This document shows positions 1 through 9,164 of a DNA stretch of 64,000 bases, piece after piece (within the stretch, counting starts at the first letter, position 1; each line of letters opens with the position of its first letter). The stretch covers positions 124,001 to 188,000 of the forward strand of contig CAWHUM010000010.1 in NCBI GenBank assembly GCA_963832445.1, written 5' to 3'. The notes beneath the pieces are model-generated. The model did not search any database, was not told where the DNA came from, and was given only the letters and a program-made list of their open reading frames with translations. The DNA comes from AWTP1-13 sp963832445. GTDB taxonomy: Bacteria > Pseudomonadota > Alphaproteobacteria > Rhizobiales > Hyphomicrobiaceae. The position numbers were made by a program, and so were the translations under genes.

Positions 1-28
1 GAGGCGGTCGCCGTGAGAAGGGCTCTGC

Positions 29-940
29 TCACCCCCAGCGCCGGTTGCTCCACATCCACTGCTCGGGCGTCTCGCGCACCCACGCCTCGAACTGGGCTTG
101 CATCGCTGCCGTGATCGACTTCACGTCATCGGCCGCGTTGGCCGTGCGCGGCACCTTGAGCTCGTGGAACTCTATTCTGAAGCGGCTTTGCTTGCCGACG
201 CGCAGGCACCGCCCGATCCACACCCGCGCGCCGACGCGGCGGGCGATCATGGCCGGAATGGTGACCGACTTCGCCGGACGGCCGAAGAAGGGTACGGGTA
301 GGCCGCTGCGGTCGTAGAGATCGCACACCAATCCAAGCCGCCCACCCTGGCGCACGAAATCCATGATGAGGCGGGCCGTTTTCTGTCCGTCTTCCAGATT
401 GCCGCTGATGCGGCCCTTGCCGAGTAGACCGCCGGGATAGAGATCCCTGCGCAGCCAGCGCAGGTACTCGTCGACATAGGGGTTCTTCACGGTGCGATAG
501 ACGGCTGCAGGATTGTTGCCGGCAACCGTCAGTGGCCAGGCCGCCAGCTCCCAGTTGCCCATGTGCAAGGTCACGCCGATCGCAGCACCCATCTTGTTCT
601 TGTAGCGCTCGAACACGCTCGCGGTGGTGGGTGTGAGCTCGAGCCGGCTGGGGTCGGCGATGATGCGGTCGATCTGCATCGTCTCGACCATCACGCGCCC
701 CAGGTTTTCCCACATGGCCAGCGCCATCGCCTCGCGTTCGGCCTGAGTTTTGTCAGGGTAGGCGATGGAGAGGTTCTGCAAGGCGCGCTTGTGACGGCGA
801 TCAAAAGGCGCCAGCAGCCGCCACATTCGCGCCGAAACGTTGCCGCTCACCTCGAGAGGCACGGCGCGGACCAGCGCCGCTATGAGCCTGAGGCCCAAAT
901 ACTCGGCGCGATAGCGCAGATCCAATAGCAGGTTCCGCAT
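29..940 (-). CDS. LpxL/HtrB-family lipid A (lauroyl) acyltransferase
   Basis: Predicted inner-membrane acyltransferase that adds a secondary acyl chain to lipid A or its precursor. The 303-residue product has the family HX4E/D signature as HMGNWE (His126 to Glu131), and the total length is normal for LpxL/HtrB proteins. An N-terminal segment rich in Leu and Ala (about residues 12-30) would anchor it in the membrane. The frame also extends upstream to an ATG ending at 1018, which would overlap the 3' end of the ubiH-like gene by 17 bases. I prefer the ATG at 940 because it puts the amphipathic N-terminus where relatives have it; neither start has a clear ribosome binding site. It lies just downstream of the hydroxylase on the same strand and could be co-transcribed. 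The acyl chain used cannot be told from sequence. Confidence 0.85.
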   Translation of the reverse strand: MRNLLLDLRYRAEYLGLRLIAALVRAVPLEVSGNVSARMWRLLAPFDRRHKRALQNLSIAYPDKTQAEREAMALAMWENLGRVMVETMQIDRIIADPSRLELTPTTASVFERYKNKMGAAIGVTLHMGNWELAAWPLTVAGNNPAAVYRTVKNPYVDEYLRWLRRDLYPGGLLGKGRISGNLEDGQKTARLIMDFVRQGGRLGLVCDLYDRSGLPVPFFGRPAKSVTIPAMIARRVGARVWIGRCLRVGKQSRFRIEFHELKVPRTANAADDVKSITAAMQAQFEAWVRETPEQWMWSNRRWG

Positions 941-1001
941 CGCTGCGCGGGTTCTTGTCGCCACGGTGGACAGTGCGGCTTGCCCTCCGATGCCGTTGCG
1001 G

Positions 1002-2228
1002 TCAAGGCCCCACGGCATTCGGCCGCATCATTCTGGGCAGCGGTCCGGCTGCGCCCATCCCACCGTGCATCAAAAGCCGGCGCAGCGTGGCGGAATTGGC
1101 GATGACATGCACCGCCGCGCCGCGCAATAGACCGAGCGGCACGAAGTCGTGGAGCAGGGAGCGATTGAGCAGGTCGATCGCGGTGGCGCGAAACGCGACG
1201 TCGTTGCCGCGAGCTCGCTGATAGGCGGCCAGGGTGTCCGGAGCGCCGAGATCGTGCCCCTGGGCAAGTGCGTTGGCCGCGCACTCGGCGAGCGCTGCGG
1301 CATCCCGCATGCCGAGGTTCAAGCCTTGCGCGCCGATAGGCGGAACTACATGCGCCGCCTCGCCGACGAGGGCGATCCGGCGTTGACCCATGCACTCAGC
1401 AGTGGCGCCGGCGAGCGGGTAAAGCGCGCGCGGTCCAACCTCGTGCACCTCTCCCAACAGACCCTGCAACCGTTCCTCCAGCGCCGCCGCGAACGACTGA
1501 ACATCGAGGCGCAACAGGCGCTGCGCCTCCTCGGGCGCCTCGGCCCATACCAGGCTCGAGCGCAGTCCAGGCAGCGGCACCGTCGTCAGCGGTCCCGAGC
1601 GCCGATGCAACTCGTTGACGGTGCCGTCGTGGGCGCGCGTATGGGCAAAGCTTGCGGCAATGGCCGCCTGCGGGTAGTCCCATCGGCGAAGCGCAATGCC
1701 GGCGGCTGCCGCAGCGATGGAGTGGCGACCGTCGGCGGCAACCGCCAGCTCCGCCATCACCTGCCCGCCCTCGGCCAGCTCGAGGCGCACATTGCCGCGA
1801 CCGGGCTCGACCGTGGTCACGCGGGCCGTGGCAATCCGCTGCAAATTTGGGCAGTGTTCCGCCGCGACATTCAGGGCTGCGTATAGAGCGGGGTTGGGGA
1901 TATTGGCGCCGAAGCTCGCGAGCCCGAGCTCGGCGGCCCTGAAGATCATCTCGGGTGTGCGAAATATGCCCCCCAGGTCGTCCGCCATTCGCACGGCCGT
2001 AAGCGCCGCCGCGCTGGATTCACACAGTTTCCAAGCCCCGAGGTTGCGCAACAGATCGACACTTGGGCCGATCAGGGCTGTTGTTCGCAGATCTTTGGCC
2101 GCCTGTGCTTCATTGTAGGGTGGCGCGACTATCACGGTCGCGATACCCGACTTGGCCAGCGCAAGGGCCGCGGTCAGTCCGGCAGGGCCGGCCCCGATTA
2201 CAGCTGCTTGGGTGGTGACGGTCTGCAT
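1002..2228 (-). CDS. UbiH/UbiF-family FAD-dependent hydroxylase
   Basis: Probable flavoprotein monooxygenase of ubiquinone biosynthesis, 408 residues, a normal family length. The N-terminal dinucleotide-binding motif GAGPAGLT starts at residue 12. An ADGRHS stretch in mid-protein corresponds to the DG motif of class A monooxygenases. A second FAD-ribityl motif near residue 290 reads GEAAHVVPPIGAQGLNLG, very like UbiH except that the usual GD is GE. The family (UbiH, UbiF, UbiI, UbiL and others) hydroxylates different ring positions, and the sequence does not say which one this enzyme handles. The start is the ATG at 2228. About 410 bases of apparently non-coding DNA separate it from the divergently placed first porin. 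Confidence 0.85.
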   Translation of the reverse strand: MQTVTTQAAVIGAGPAGLTAALALAKSGIATVIVAPPYNEAQAAKDLRTTALIGPSVDLLRNLGAWKLCESSAAALTAVRMADDLGGIFRTPEMIFRAAELGLASFGANIPNPALYAALNVAAEHCPNLQRIATARVTTVEPGRGNVRLELAEGGQVMAELAVAADGRHSIAAAAAGIALRRWDYPQAAIAASFAHTRAHDGTVNELHRRSGPLTTVPLPGLRSSLVWAEAPEEAQRLLRLDVQSFAAALEERLQGLLGEVHEVGPRALYPLAGATAECMGQRRIALVGEAAHVVPPIGAQGLNLGMRDAAALAECAANALAQGHDLGAPDTLAAYQRARGNDVAFRATAIDLLNRSLLHDFVPLGLLRGAAVHVIANSATLRRLLMHGGMGAAGPLPRMMRPNAVGP

Positions 2229-2639
2229 ATCGTGTCGGCCTGGGGCTAGGTGTCGTTGGCCCTGCCAAGTGCAACTCGTATGGTAGATTTCATTTTGTAC
2301 CAGAAGCTTGGCCGGCGCGGGTCCGCCCTGGGCTCGTCGCCTTGTCTAGTGCTGTTCGGCCGAGCACGGAAGGTTGGCGGTTTTTAATGCTGGCGAAATT
2401 GTGGCTTCTGCCCGACTCACTACGTGGCGCTTTGGCCACTATCTAGGCAGAAAGGGGTGGGGAAAGCGGTTTCCTTGTTTACCTGTCTTCGACCGGTGCG
2501 TTAAGCCTTCAAGCACGGTCGGGCGGCCCCTTGACGGCAGTCGCAAACCATCACCTCCCGCCCGCGTGAATCGAGAAGTCGGTAAATTCAGTCGGTAAGG
2601 CTTGAATTCCGGTAGCGTTAGTCCAACGGAGTAGTAAGT
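2229..2639. other. Intergenic region between the ubiH-like gene and porin 1
   Basis: No convincing gene. One plus-strand open frame (2374-2598, 74 codons) lacks a ribosome binding site and recognisable protein character. The stretch probably carries divergent promoters for the hydroxylase and the porin. A GGAG at 2628-2631 serves the porin ATG at 2640. I could not assign -35/-10 boxes with confidence. Confidence 0.5.
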
Positions 2640-4142
2640 ATGATCGGGGGACTGTTGTCCAAGTCGACCAGCCGGTTGGCACTCTTTGCCGCGGCTGGTC
2701 TGTTTGTGGGTGGCGTGGCGATGCCGTCCGCCAAGGCAGCTGACCTTGGTGGCGACTGCTGCGCAGACCTTGAAGAGCGCGTGGCGGAACTCGAAGCCAC
2801 CACGGTCCGCAAGGGCAATCGCAAAGTCAGCCTCACCCTCTATGGCTGGGTGAACAAGGGCATCATGTATTGGAACGACGGCATCCAGTCCAATACCTAC
2901 TTCGGTGTCGACAACACCAACTACGCGACCCGCTTCGGTATGCGTGGTGACGCCAGGGTCAACCCCAACATGACGGTTGGCTTCAACCTGTTGGCGGATA
3001 TCATCACTGGCGCCAATAGCGGCCCGACGGGCGTGAACCAGCTTCGCGAAGATGCGACGCTTGCGGTGAATGCGGCGGGAAGTACGGCGGTCGCCACAGG
3101 TGGCGTGAATGCGTACGCTGAGGACGCGATCATCCGCTTCCGTGACGCCAACGTCTGGATCGAGGATAAGAACCTTGGCCGCTTGACGGTTGGCCATCTG
3201 ACCAACCCTGGCCCGCAAGGCATCATTGACCTTGGCGGTACTGCGGTTGCGGCCCCGGCAGCCCTCTCGCTGATGGGTGGTGCCTTCATCTTCCGCAGGA
3301 GCTCGGACGGGCAATTCACGGGCGCGTCAATCTCGAACAACACCGACAACGTCGCCGACTTCTCACATCGTACGGACTCGATCCGGTGGGACTCGCCGAC
3401 CATTGCCGGCTTTGTGCTGAGCGCGGCGATCGGTGAAGCGGCGAGCGTAGATAGGGACCCGACGGCGTACCTATCTACAATCCCGCAACCGCTACCGGCC
3501 CGATTGGTACGTACTGGGCGGTTGCTCTGCGCTACGCGGGTGAGTTCTCGGGCTTCCGCGTCGCTGCTGCAGCGGCCTACGAGACCAGCGACGCTGAGGA
3601 GAGGATGAACTCTTCGCCAGCCGCTGCCACGGTTATTTCTGGCGAACAGTCCCACAACACTGGCCTCAGCGGATCGATCATGCACGTAGCCAGCGGCCTG
3701 TTCGCGCAGGGTTCGTGGATCCGGTTCGAGCGGCCCAACCAGTTGACTCGCTGGCGGCAGCAGCTGACGATGGCACGCTGTGGCAGATCCAGGGTGGTAT
3801 CGCCCAGAACTGGACCGGCCTCGGCAAGACCGCGATCTACGGCGAGTATGCTAGGGGCACCGACCTGCAGGCGACCTTCAGCAACACCGCTTGCGCTCAA
3901 TGCAGCCACCGAGAACGACTACACGATGTGGGGAGTTGGCGTCGTGCAGAACATCGACGCTGCTGCGATGGAGATCTACCTTGCCTATCGCAGGCATAGC
4001 CTCGATCGTGACACCGCAGGCGGCGCAGCCCTCGCAGGCGCTGGCGTGGCCGGAGTTGTGGCTGCCCAACGCAGCGGCTGCTGGTTCTACGGACTTGGAA
4101 GACATCCACATCCTCTACGGCGGCATGCGGATCGCCTTCTGA
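2640..4142 (+). pseudogene. Outer-membrane porin, copy 1, broken by at least four frameshifts
   Basis: Trimeric-type general porin. It opens with a signal peptide ending near AKAADL, then a short heptad-like segment containing CCADLEERVAELEATT, then beta-strand sequence beginning VSLTLYGWVNKGIMYWND. It ends in GGMRIAF, the terminal aromatic residue expected for outer-membrane insertion. The frame is continuous from 2640 to about 3470; homology to porin 2 then continues in other frames, with shifts near 3470, 3743, 3890 and 4075, and closes at the TGA at 4140-4142. Read across the shifts it gives a product of about 500 residues. No stop codon falls inside a block that matches porin 2. That suggests consensus errors or very recent damage. 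The start has GGAG eight bases upstream, and a strong terminator follows. Call certain at family level; intactness unknown. Confidence 0.85.
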
Positions 4143-4174
4143 TCCCGACCGCCTGATACGAAGACAAAACTGGA

Positions 4175-4205
4175 AGAGCCGCCTTCGGGCGGCTCTTTCT
4201 TTTTC
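4175..4205 (+). terminator. Rho-independent terminator of porin 1
   Basis: A perfect nine-pair stem, AGAGCCGCC (4175-4183) and GGCGGCTCT (4188-4196) around a TTCG tetraloop, is followed by a T-rich tail. It starts 32 bases after the porin stop codon. The same stem core occurs after porin 2. Confidence 0.93.
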
Positions 4206-4690
4206 GGTGCATCGCCAGCTCAATCCGCCGAGCCGCCGCCCAGGCCGAGCTTGGCCAAGCGCGCAAAGGGCGGCACTGGCGTCTCAACCCTCGAGCTCGG
4301 AGGACGGGTCGCGAGCCCAGGCTGCCGATCGAGCGCAAGGGCGCACACAAGCGGCGAAGGTGCCCGTCCGCGATTCGTCTCAAGGAGAGGGGCGATCCAC
4401 TCGCTGGGCTTGCAGTGAGAGCGCCAGGCGCCCTGCGCCGAGGCACCGACGCGCCCATCCGGGCGCCAGCCTGCCCTCTTTCGATCCAGCCGGTCAGGCG
4501 ATAGGCAACCTGATCATCGACGGCACAGTGGCCGATGTGCTACGCGAGAACGGTCGCTGGCGATATGGAACGGCTTGGCTTCTGGCTTGCATCCTGGCTT
4601 GCATGCTTGTCTGCATCTTGGCTTGCAGCATGGAGATTTAGGACGCCACTCGTCGCAATCACGTCGCGTACCTGGAATGGAGGAGTATCG
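4206..4690. other. Intergenic region upstream of the amino-acid ABC transporter
   Basis: About 485 bases between the porin terminator and the ABC binding protein. A plus-strand frame (4207-4641) is rich in Arg, Pro and Ser, has no ribosome binding site and looks like a GC-rich chance frame. The 3' part holds a short imperfect tandem repeat (4573-4630). The promoter of the glt-like operon should lie here, but I could not identify it. Confidence 0.5.
4573..4630 (+). repeat. Imperfect short tandem repeat (GGCTTGCAT units)
   Basis: Units related to GGCTTGCATCCT recur about four to five times in 58 bases directly upstream of the ABC binding-protein gene. Unit length varies between about 9 and 15 bases, so the copies are diverged. 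Function unknown; it could be polymerase slippage, or binding sites for a regulator of the operon. Confidence 0.6.
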
Positions 4691-5599
4691 ATGAAGTACC
4701 TGAATGCTCTGGGCCTCGCTCTGGCCCTTGGGGTCCTTGCGGCCCCTCAGGCGGGCCACGCACAGGACGGCACGCTGAAGAAGGTCAAGGAAACGGGGTC
4801 GATCACCATCGGCTTCAGGGAATCGTCGGTTCCCTTCTCTTACCTTGACGACAAGCAGCAGCCGGTCGGCTTCGCCATGGACATCTGCACCAAGATCGTC
4901 GACGCCGTGAAGAAGGAGCTCAAGCTCACCAAGCTCGAGGTGAAGCTCAACCCTGTGACCTCGGCGACACGCATTCCGCTGATGGCCAACGGCACCATCG
5001 ATCTGGAGTGCGGCTCCACCACCAACAACGCCGAGCGCCAGAAGCAGGTGTGGTTCACCAACACGCACTTCCTCACCGCCAGCCGCTACGTCACCAAGAA
5101 GGCGAGCAACATCAAGAAGATCGATGATCTCAAGGGCAAGACCATCGTCTCCACGGCCGGCACCACCAACATCAAGCAGGCAACCGAGGCCAACGTCGCG
5201 AAGAACCTCGGCATGACGATCCTTCCAGCGAAAGACCACGCCGAGGCGTTCCTGATGGTGGAGACGGACCGCGCGGTGGCATTCGTCATGGATGACATCC
5301 TGCTCGCGAGCCTGGTGGCCGGATCGAAGACGCCGGCGGCCTACAAGATCTCCGACGACGCCTTCTCGCTGCCCGAGCCCTACGGCATCATGCTGCGCAA
5401 GGACGATGCGGACTTCAAAAAGCTCGTCGATGGAGCGACGGCCGCTCTCTACAAGAGCCCGGACGGCACCAAGATCTACAACAAGTGGTTCACACAGCCG
5501 ATACCGCCCAAGGGGCTCAATCTGAATGTGCCGATGAGCGCGCAGATGAAGAAGCAGTTCGCCAATCCGAGCGCCTCGCCCGACCCGGCAGTCTACTAG
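4691..5599 (+). CDS. gltI: Glutamate/aspartate-type ABC transporter substrate-binding protein (GltI-like)
   Basis: Periplasmic receptor that hands an acidic amino acid, or a related amino acid, to the GltJ/K/L-like membrane complex encoded downstream. The 302-residue product has a signal peptide with likely cleavage after Ala24 (AGHA/QDG). It then shows typical family-3 solute-binding sequence: SITIGFRESSVPFSYLDD, GFAMDICTKIVDAVK and the DLECGSTTNN stretch. The upstream frame extends to 4535, but ATG 4691 is chosen because it begins the signal peptide and follows a good GGAGG at 4678-4682. It is the first gene of a four-gene operon, with a 76-base gap to the permease. The family is certain; ligand identity is inferred from similarity to E. 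coli GltI and from the order of the cluster. Confidence 0.9.
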   Translation: MKYLNALGLALALGVLAAPQAGHAQDGTLKKVKETGSITIGFRESSVPFSYLDDKQQPVGFAMDICTKIVDAVKKELKLTKLEVKLNPVTSATRIPLMANGTIDLECGSTTNNAERQKQVWFTNTHFLTASRYVTKKASNIKKIDDLKGKTIVSTAGTTNIKQATEANVAKNLGMTILPAKDHAEAFLMVETDRAVAFVMDDILLASLVAGSKTPAAYKISDDAFSLPEPYGIMLRKDDADFKKLVDGATAALYKSPDGTKIYNKWFTQPIPPKGLNLNVPMSAQMKKQFANPSASPDPAVY

Positions 5600-5675
5600 G
5601 CCGGGCCGGCACAGCAGCCAACGCGCGGCCGGCGCAAGCCGGTCCGCCCGTTGGCGGCGCGGTGGAGTGTTGCGC

Positions 5676-6407
5676 GTGAACTACAACTGGAACTGGGGGA
5701 TCTTCTTCGAGCCCTCGCCGGAGGGTGCCGGAACCTACTTCGACATGCTCCTCTCGGGGCTGAGGTGGACGATAGCTACGGCCATCATTGCTTGGCTGAT
5801 CGCCCTGGCCGTCGGCTCATTAGTCGGCGTGCTGCGTACTCTCCCCTCCAAGACCACCGGCTGGATTGCGGCAGCCTACGTCGAGTTCTTCCGCAATATC
5901 CCGCTCATCGTGCAGCTGTTCCTTTGGTACTTCGTGCTGCCCGAGCTGCTGCCGAGCGCAGCCGGCCTGTGGCTGAAGCAACTCCCTAACGCTGCGTTCT
6001 GGACAGCCTCCATCGGCATCGGCTTCTACATGTCGGCGCGGGTGGCCGAGCAGGTGCGCTCCGGCATCAATGCGCTGCCGCGCGGCCAGACGATGGCGGG
6101 CAAAGCCCTGGGACTGACCACCGGGCAGACCTATCGCTATGTGCTGCTCCCCATGGCCTACAGGATCATCCTGCCGCCGCTGACCTCGGAGTTTCTCAAC
6201 ACCATCAAGAACACCTCCGTTGCCCTCACGATCGGGCTGCTCGAGCTGACCGGCCGCGCGCGTTCGATGCAGGAGTTCTCGTTTCAGGTGTTCGAGGCCT
6301 TTACCGCCGCAACCCTGCTCTACCTGCTGGTCAATGTCGTCGTGGTTACCGCCATGCGCTTCCTTGAGCGGCGGGTCACCGTGCCCGGCTACGTCGCGAT
6401 GAAGTGA
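5676..6407 (+). CDS. gltJ: Glutamate/aspartate-type ABC transporter permease (GltJ-like)
   Basis: One of two membrane subunits of the amino-acid importer. The 243-residue protein starts MNYNWNWGIFFEP, close to the start of E. coli GltJ. It has about five hydrophobic segments and the permease EAA-type loop around ARVAEQVRSGINALPRGQ, which contacts the ATPase. I chose GTG 5676 because it matches that N-terminus and lies eight bases after GGTGGAG; GTG 5667 and TTG 5670 are in frame but crowd the ribosome site. The next gene starts 10 bases after the stop, so translation is probably coupled. Confidence 0.9.
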   Translation: MNYNWNWGIFFEPSPEGAGTYFDMLLSGLRWTIATAIIAWLIALAVGSLVGVLRTLPSKTTGWIAAAYVEFFRNIPLIVQLFLWYFVLPELLPSAAGLWLKQLPNAAFWTASIGIGFYMSARVAEQVRSGINALPRGQTMAGKALGLTTGQTYRYVLLPMAYRIILPPLTSEFLNTIKNTSVALTIGLLELTGRARSMQEFSFQVFEAFTAATLLYLLVNVVVVTAMRFLERRVTVPGYVAMK

Positions 6408-6416
6408 GGCGGGCAA

Positions 6417-7109
6417 ATGTTCAGCGATTTCGACTTTGGCGTCATTATCCGCTCCCTGCCCTATCTTTTTTTCGAGGGCATGACATTCACGCTGCTCCTG
6501 ACCGCGCTTGCCACGGCTGGCGGCATCGTGCTCGGCACGCTGATCGCCCTGATGCGGCTCTCGGGGCTGCCGGGGCTCACGCAGATCGCGGCCGGCTACA
6601 CGAACCTCATGCGCTCGCTGCCCTTCGTGCTGGTGATCTTCTGGTTCTACTTCCTGATCCCCTACGTCGGGCAATGGATCATCGGGGCGTCGCGGCCGAT
6701 CGCGGTCGGTGCGTTCATGTCGGCGCTCGTCACGTTCACGCTGTTCGAGGCGGCCTATTTCTCCGAGATCATGCGCGCTGGGATTCAATCCATCCCGAGC
6801 GGACAAGTGTCGGCCGGCTACGCGCTGGGCCTCAGGTACTGGCAGGTCATGGGCTACGTCGTGCTGCCCCAGGCTTTCCGCAACATGCTGCCCGTGCTGC
6901 TCACGCAAACCATCATCCTGTTCCAGGACACCTCGCTCGTCTACGTGCTGTCGATCACCGATTTTCTGGGCGCCGCCTCGAAGATCGCGCAGCGCGACGG
7001 GCGCCTCGTCGAAATGTACCTGTTCGCCGCCCTCGTCTACTTCCTGATCTCGTTCGCGCTGTCGCAGCTCGTGCGCCGGCTGCAGGCGCGGACCGCCATC
7101 ATTCGCTGA
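6417..7109 (+). CDS. gltK: Glutamate/aspartate-type ABC transporter permease (GltK-like)
   Basis: Second membrane subunit of the importer, 230 residues. It resembles E. coli GltK over its length, including the EAA loop FEAAYFSEIMRAGIQSIPSG and the downstream LFQDTSLVYVLSITDF stretch typical of polar amino-acid permeases. Five hydrophobic segments are visible. It is expected to form a heterodimer with the preceding GltJ-like subunit and to sit on two copies of the GltL-like ATPase encoded 10 bases downstream. Gene order binding protein, J, K, L is that of the glt operon. Confidence 0.9.
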   Translation: MFSDFDFGVIIRSLPYLFFEGMTFTLLLTALATAGGIVLGTLIALMRLSGLPGLTQIAAGYTNLMRSLPFVLVIFWFYFLIPYVGQWIIGASRPIAVGAFMSALVTFTLFEAAYFSEIMRAGIQSIPSGQVSAGYALGLRYWQVMGYVVLPQAFRNMLPVLLTQTIILFQDTSLVYVLSITDFLGAASKIAQRDGRLVEMYLFAALVYFLISFALSQLVRRLQARTAIIR

Positions 7110-7118
7110 AGGCACGCC

Positions 7119-7856
7119 ATGAACCCGATGATCGACATCAAAGCCATCAACAAATGGTACGGGCCGGTGCAGGCCTTGAAGGCGTGCACGACGCACGTGG
7201 ACAAGGGCCAGGTGGTGGTGGTGTGCGGACCCTCTGGTTGCGGCAAGTCCACCCTCATCAAGTGCGTCAACGCGCTGGAGCCCATTCAATCGGGCGACAT
7301 CGTGCTGGAGGGCACCAGCCTCACCGACCCCAAGACCGACCTGCCCAAGGTGCGGGCCCGGGTCGGCATGGTGTTCCAACACTTCGAGCTGTTCCCCCAC
7401 CTGCGGGTGATCGACAACCTGATGCTGGCGCAGGAGAAGGTGCTTGGCCGCTCGCGCGAGGCGGCGGAGGCGAAGGCCGTGGCGCTGCTGGAGCGGGTCG
7501 GCCTGATCGCGCACAAGAGCAAGCATCCGGGCCAACTCTCGGGCGGACAGCAGCAGCGCGTTGCCATTGCGCGGGCGCTCGCCATGGACCCCATCGTCAT
7601 GTTGTTCGACGAGCCGACCTCTGCTCTCGACCCCGAGATGGTCAACGAGGTGCTCGATGTCATGATCGAGCTCGCCCGCGAAGGCATGACGATGATGGTC
7701 GTCACCCACGAAATGGGCTTTGCCCGCAAGGTGGCCGATCGCGTGATCTTCATGGAGAGCGGCGAGATCGTAGAGGACACGTCCAAGGAGGACTTCTTCG
7801 GCAAGCCCCGCACAGCGCGCGCGCAGCAATTCCTGTCGAAGATCCTGCACCATTGA
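7119..7856 (+). CDS. gltL: Amino-acid ABC transporter ATP-binding protein (GltL-like)
   Basis: Cytoplasmic ATPase that powers the importer, 245 residues. All nucleotide-binding motifs are intact: Walker A GPSGCGKST at residues 37-45, Q-loop Gln87, signature LSGGQQQR at 140-147, Walker B VMLFDE at 160-165, D-loop SALD, and switch His197 in VVTHE. Length and sequence are typical of the polar amino-acid subfamily (GltL, GlnQ, ArtP). It closes the four-gene operon. About 230 bases with no clear gene follow before the TRAP transporter. Confidence 0.93.
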   Translation: MNPMIDIKAINKWYGPVQALKACTTHVDKGQVVVVCGPSGCGKSTLIKCVNALEPIQSGDIVLEGTSLTDPKTDLPKVRARVGMVFQHFELFPHLRVIDNLMLAQEKVLGRSREAAEAKAVALLERVGLIAHKSKHPGQLSGGQQQRVAIARALAMDPIVMLFDEPTSALDPEMVNEVLDVMIELAREGMTMMVVTHEMGFARKVADRVIFMESGEIVEDTSKEDFFGKPRTARAQQFLSKILHH

Positions 7857-8087
7857 GCGGCCCCGGCGCGCGCAATGGCATGCGACCGTCCTGCCACTCG
7901 CCTTCAACCCCGCCGCCACACCCTTCGTCGCCGCACATTTGCGCGCTTGTCGGCTGATCGGGGCCGCATTAGGCTGCCAAGTTGTCGGGTCATCATACAA
8001 GCCGGGCGTTGCATTGGTCCGGACAAGGGCCGGTCGCGCCGGCCAAGAACAAGAAACTAGTCTTTCATTCTGGAGAGGAGATCCCCC

Positions 8088-9089
8088 ATGAATCGCCGCA
8101 TGCTCGTGAAGTTCGGGCTGCTGACGCTGCTACTGATGTTTGGCGCCGGCTATGCGCCGACTGCCTTTGCCCAAACCAAGATCGTGCTCAAGGCCACCGA
8201 CGTCCATCCGTTGGGCTACCCGACGGTGGAAGCTGTGGTGCGCATGGGCACAAAGCTGGAGAAGGCCACAAACGGCCGCATCAGCATCCAGATGTATCCG
8301 TCCATGCAACTCGGCGGCGAGAAGGAGATGATCGAGCAGGCGCAAGTGGGCGCCCTGCAGATGGCGCGCATCAGCGTCGGCCCCATGGGTCCGATCGTGC
8401 CCGAGCTCAACGTCTTCAACCTGCCGTTCATGTTCCGCGACAACGCGCACATGGAGAGAGTGATCGACGGTGCGATCGGCACCGAGATGCTGAAGAAGCT
8501 CTCCGATCACCCGACGGCTGGGCTTGTCGGCCTGTGTTGGATGAACGCCGGCACGCGCAACGTCTACAACAGCAAGCATCCCGTCAAATCGGTCCAGGAC
8601 CTCAAGGGCCTGAAGATCCGCATGATGGGCAACCCGGTGTTCGTCGACACCATGAACTCGCTGGGCGGCAACGGCATCGCCATGGGCTACGACCAGCTGA
8701 TCAACGCACTGCAGACCGGCGTGGTCGACGGCGCCGAGAACAACGAGCCCAGCTACGCCACGGGCCAGCACTACCGCCACGCCAAGTTCTATTCCATGAC
8801 CGGGCACCTCATGATCCCGGAGATCCTGGTGTTCTCCAAGAAGGCATGGACGGCGCTCTCCAAGGAGGACCAGGACCTGATCATGAAGCTCGCCAAGGAG
8901 GCGCAGCAGGAGCAGCGCGGGCTCTGGTACGAGATGGAAAAGAAGTCCATGACCGACATGAAGGCAGCCGGCGCCCAGGTCAACGAGGTGGCCGACCGCA
9001 AGCCCTTCCAGGCGGCCGTGAAGCCGGTATGGGACAAGTACGGTGCACAGCACACGGCTCTCATCCAGCGTATCCAGGACGTAAAGTGA
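8088..9089 (+). CDS. dctP: TRAP transporter substrate-binding protein (DctP family)
   Basis: Periplasmic receptor of a tripartite ATP-independent importer, 333 residues, which usually binds an organic acid. The signal peptide probably ends after Ala28 (PTAFA/QTK). Family landmarks are MYPSMQLGGEKEMIEQAQVG and, near residue 180, the LKGLKIRMMGNPVF stretch whose Arg normally binds the ligand carboxylate. NALQTGVVDGAENNEPSY follows. A strong GGAGAGGAG precedes the ATG. DctQ- and DctM-type genes follow directly, which completes the system. The substrate cannot be read from sequence. Confidence 0.92.
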   Translation: MNRRMLVKFGLLTLLLMFGAGYAPTAFAQTKIVLKATDVHPLGYPTVEAVVRMGTKLEKATNGRISIQMYPSMQLGGEKEMIEQAQVGALQMARISVGPMGPIVPELNVFNLPFMFRDNAHMERVIDGAIGTEMLKKLSDHPTAGLVGLCWMNAGTRNVYNSKHPVKSVQDLKGLKIRMMGNPVFVDTMNSLGGNGIAMGYDQLINALQTGVVDGAENNEPSYATGQHYRHAKFYSMTGHLMIPEILVFSKKAWTALSKEDQDLIMKLAKEAQQEQRGLWYEMEKKSMTDMKAAGAQVNEVADRKPFQAAVKPVWDKYGAQHTALIQRIQDVK

Positions 9090-9164
9090 CGTAAGGCCAC
9101 AAGTCGGCCGGGCCGGCTGCTTCCGCGCAGGATGCAGCCGGCCTTCGTGTGGGAAGGGGGACCG

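Noticed and set aside
2374..2598. 74-codon frame upstream of porin 1
   Set aside because: No ribosome site and no protein-like pattern; most of it lies where the porin promoter is expected.
4207..4641. Possible gene between porin 1 and the ABC transporter
   Set aside because: No ribosome site, no domain, composition of a random GC-rich frame, and it overlaps the short tandem repeat.
5820..8000. A 726-codon minus-strand open frame
   Set aside because: It lies antisense to gltJ, gltK and gltL and is rich in His, Asp, Glu and Arg, as expected for a GC-rich shadow frame. It has no ribosome site or domain.
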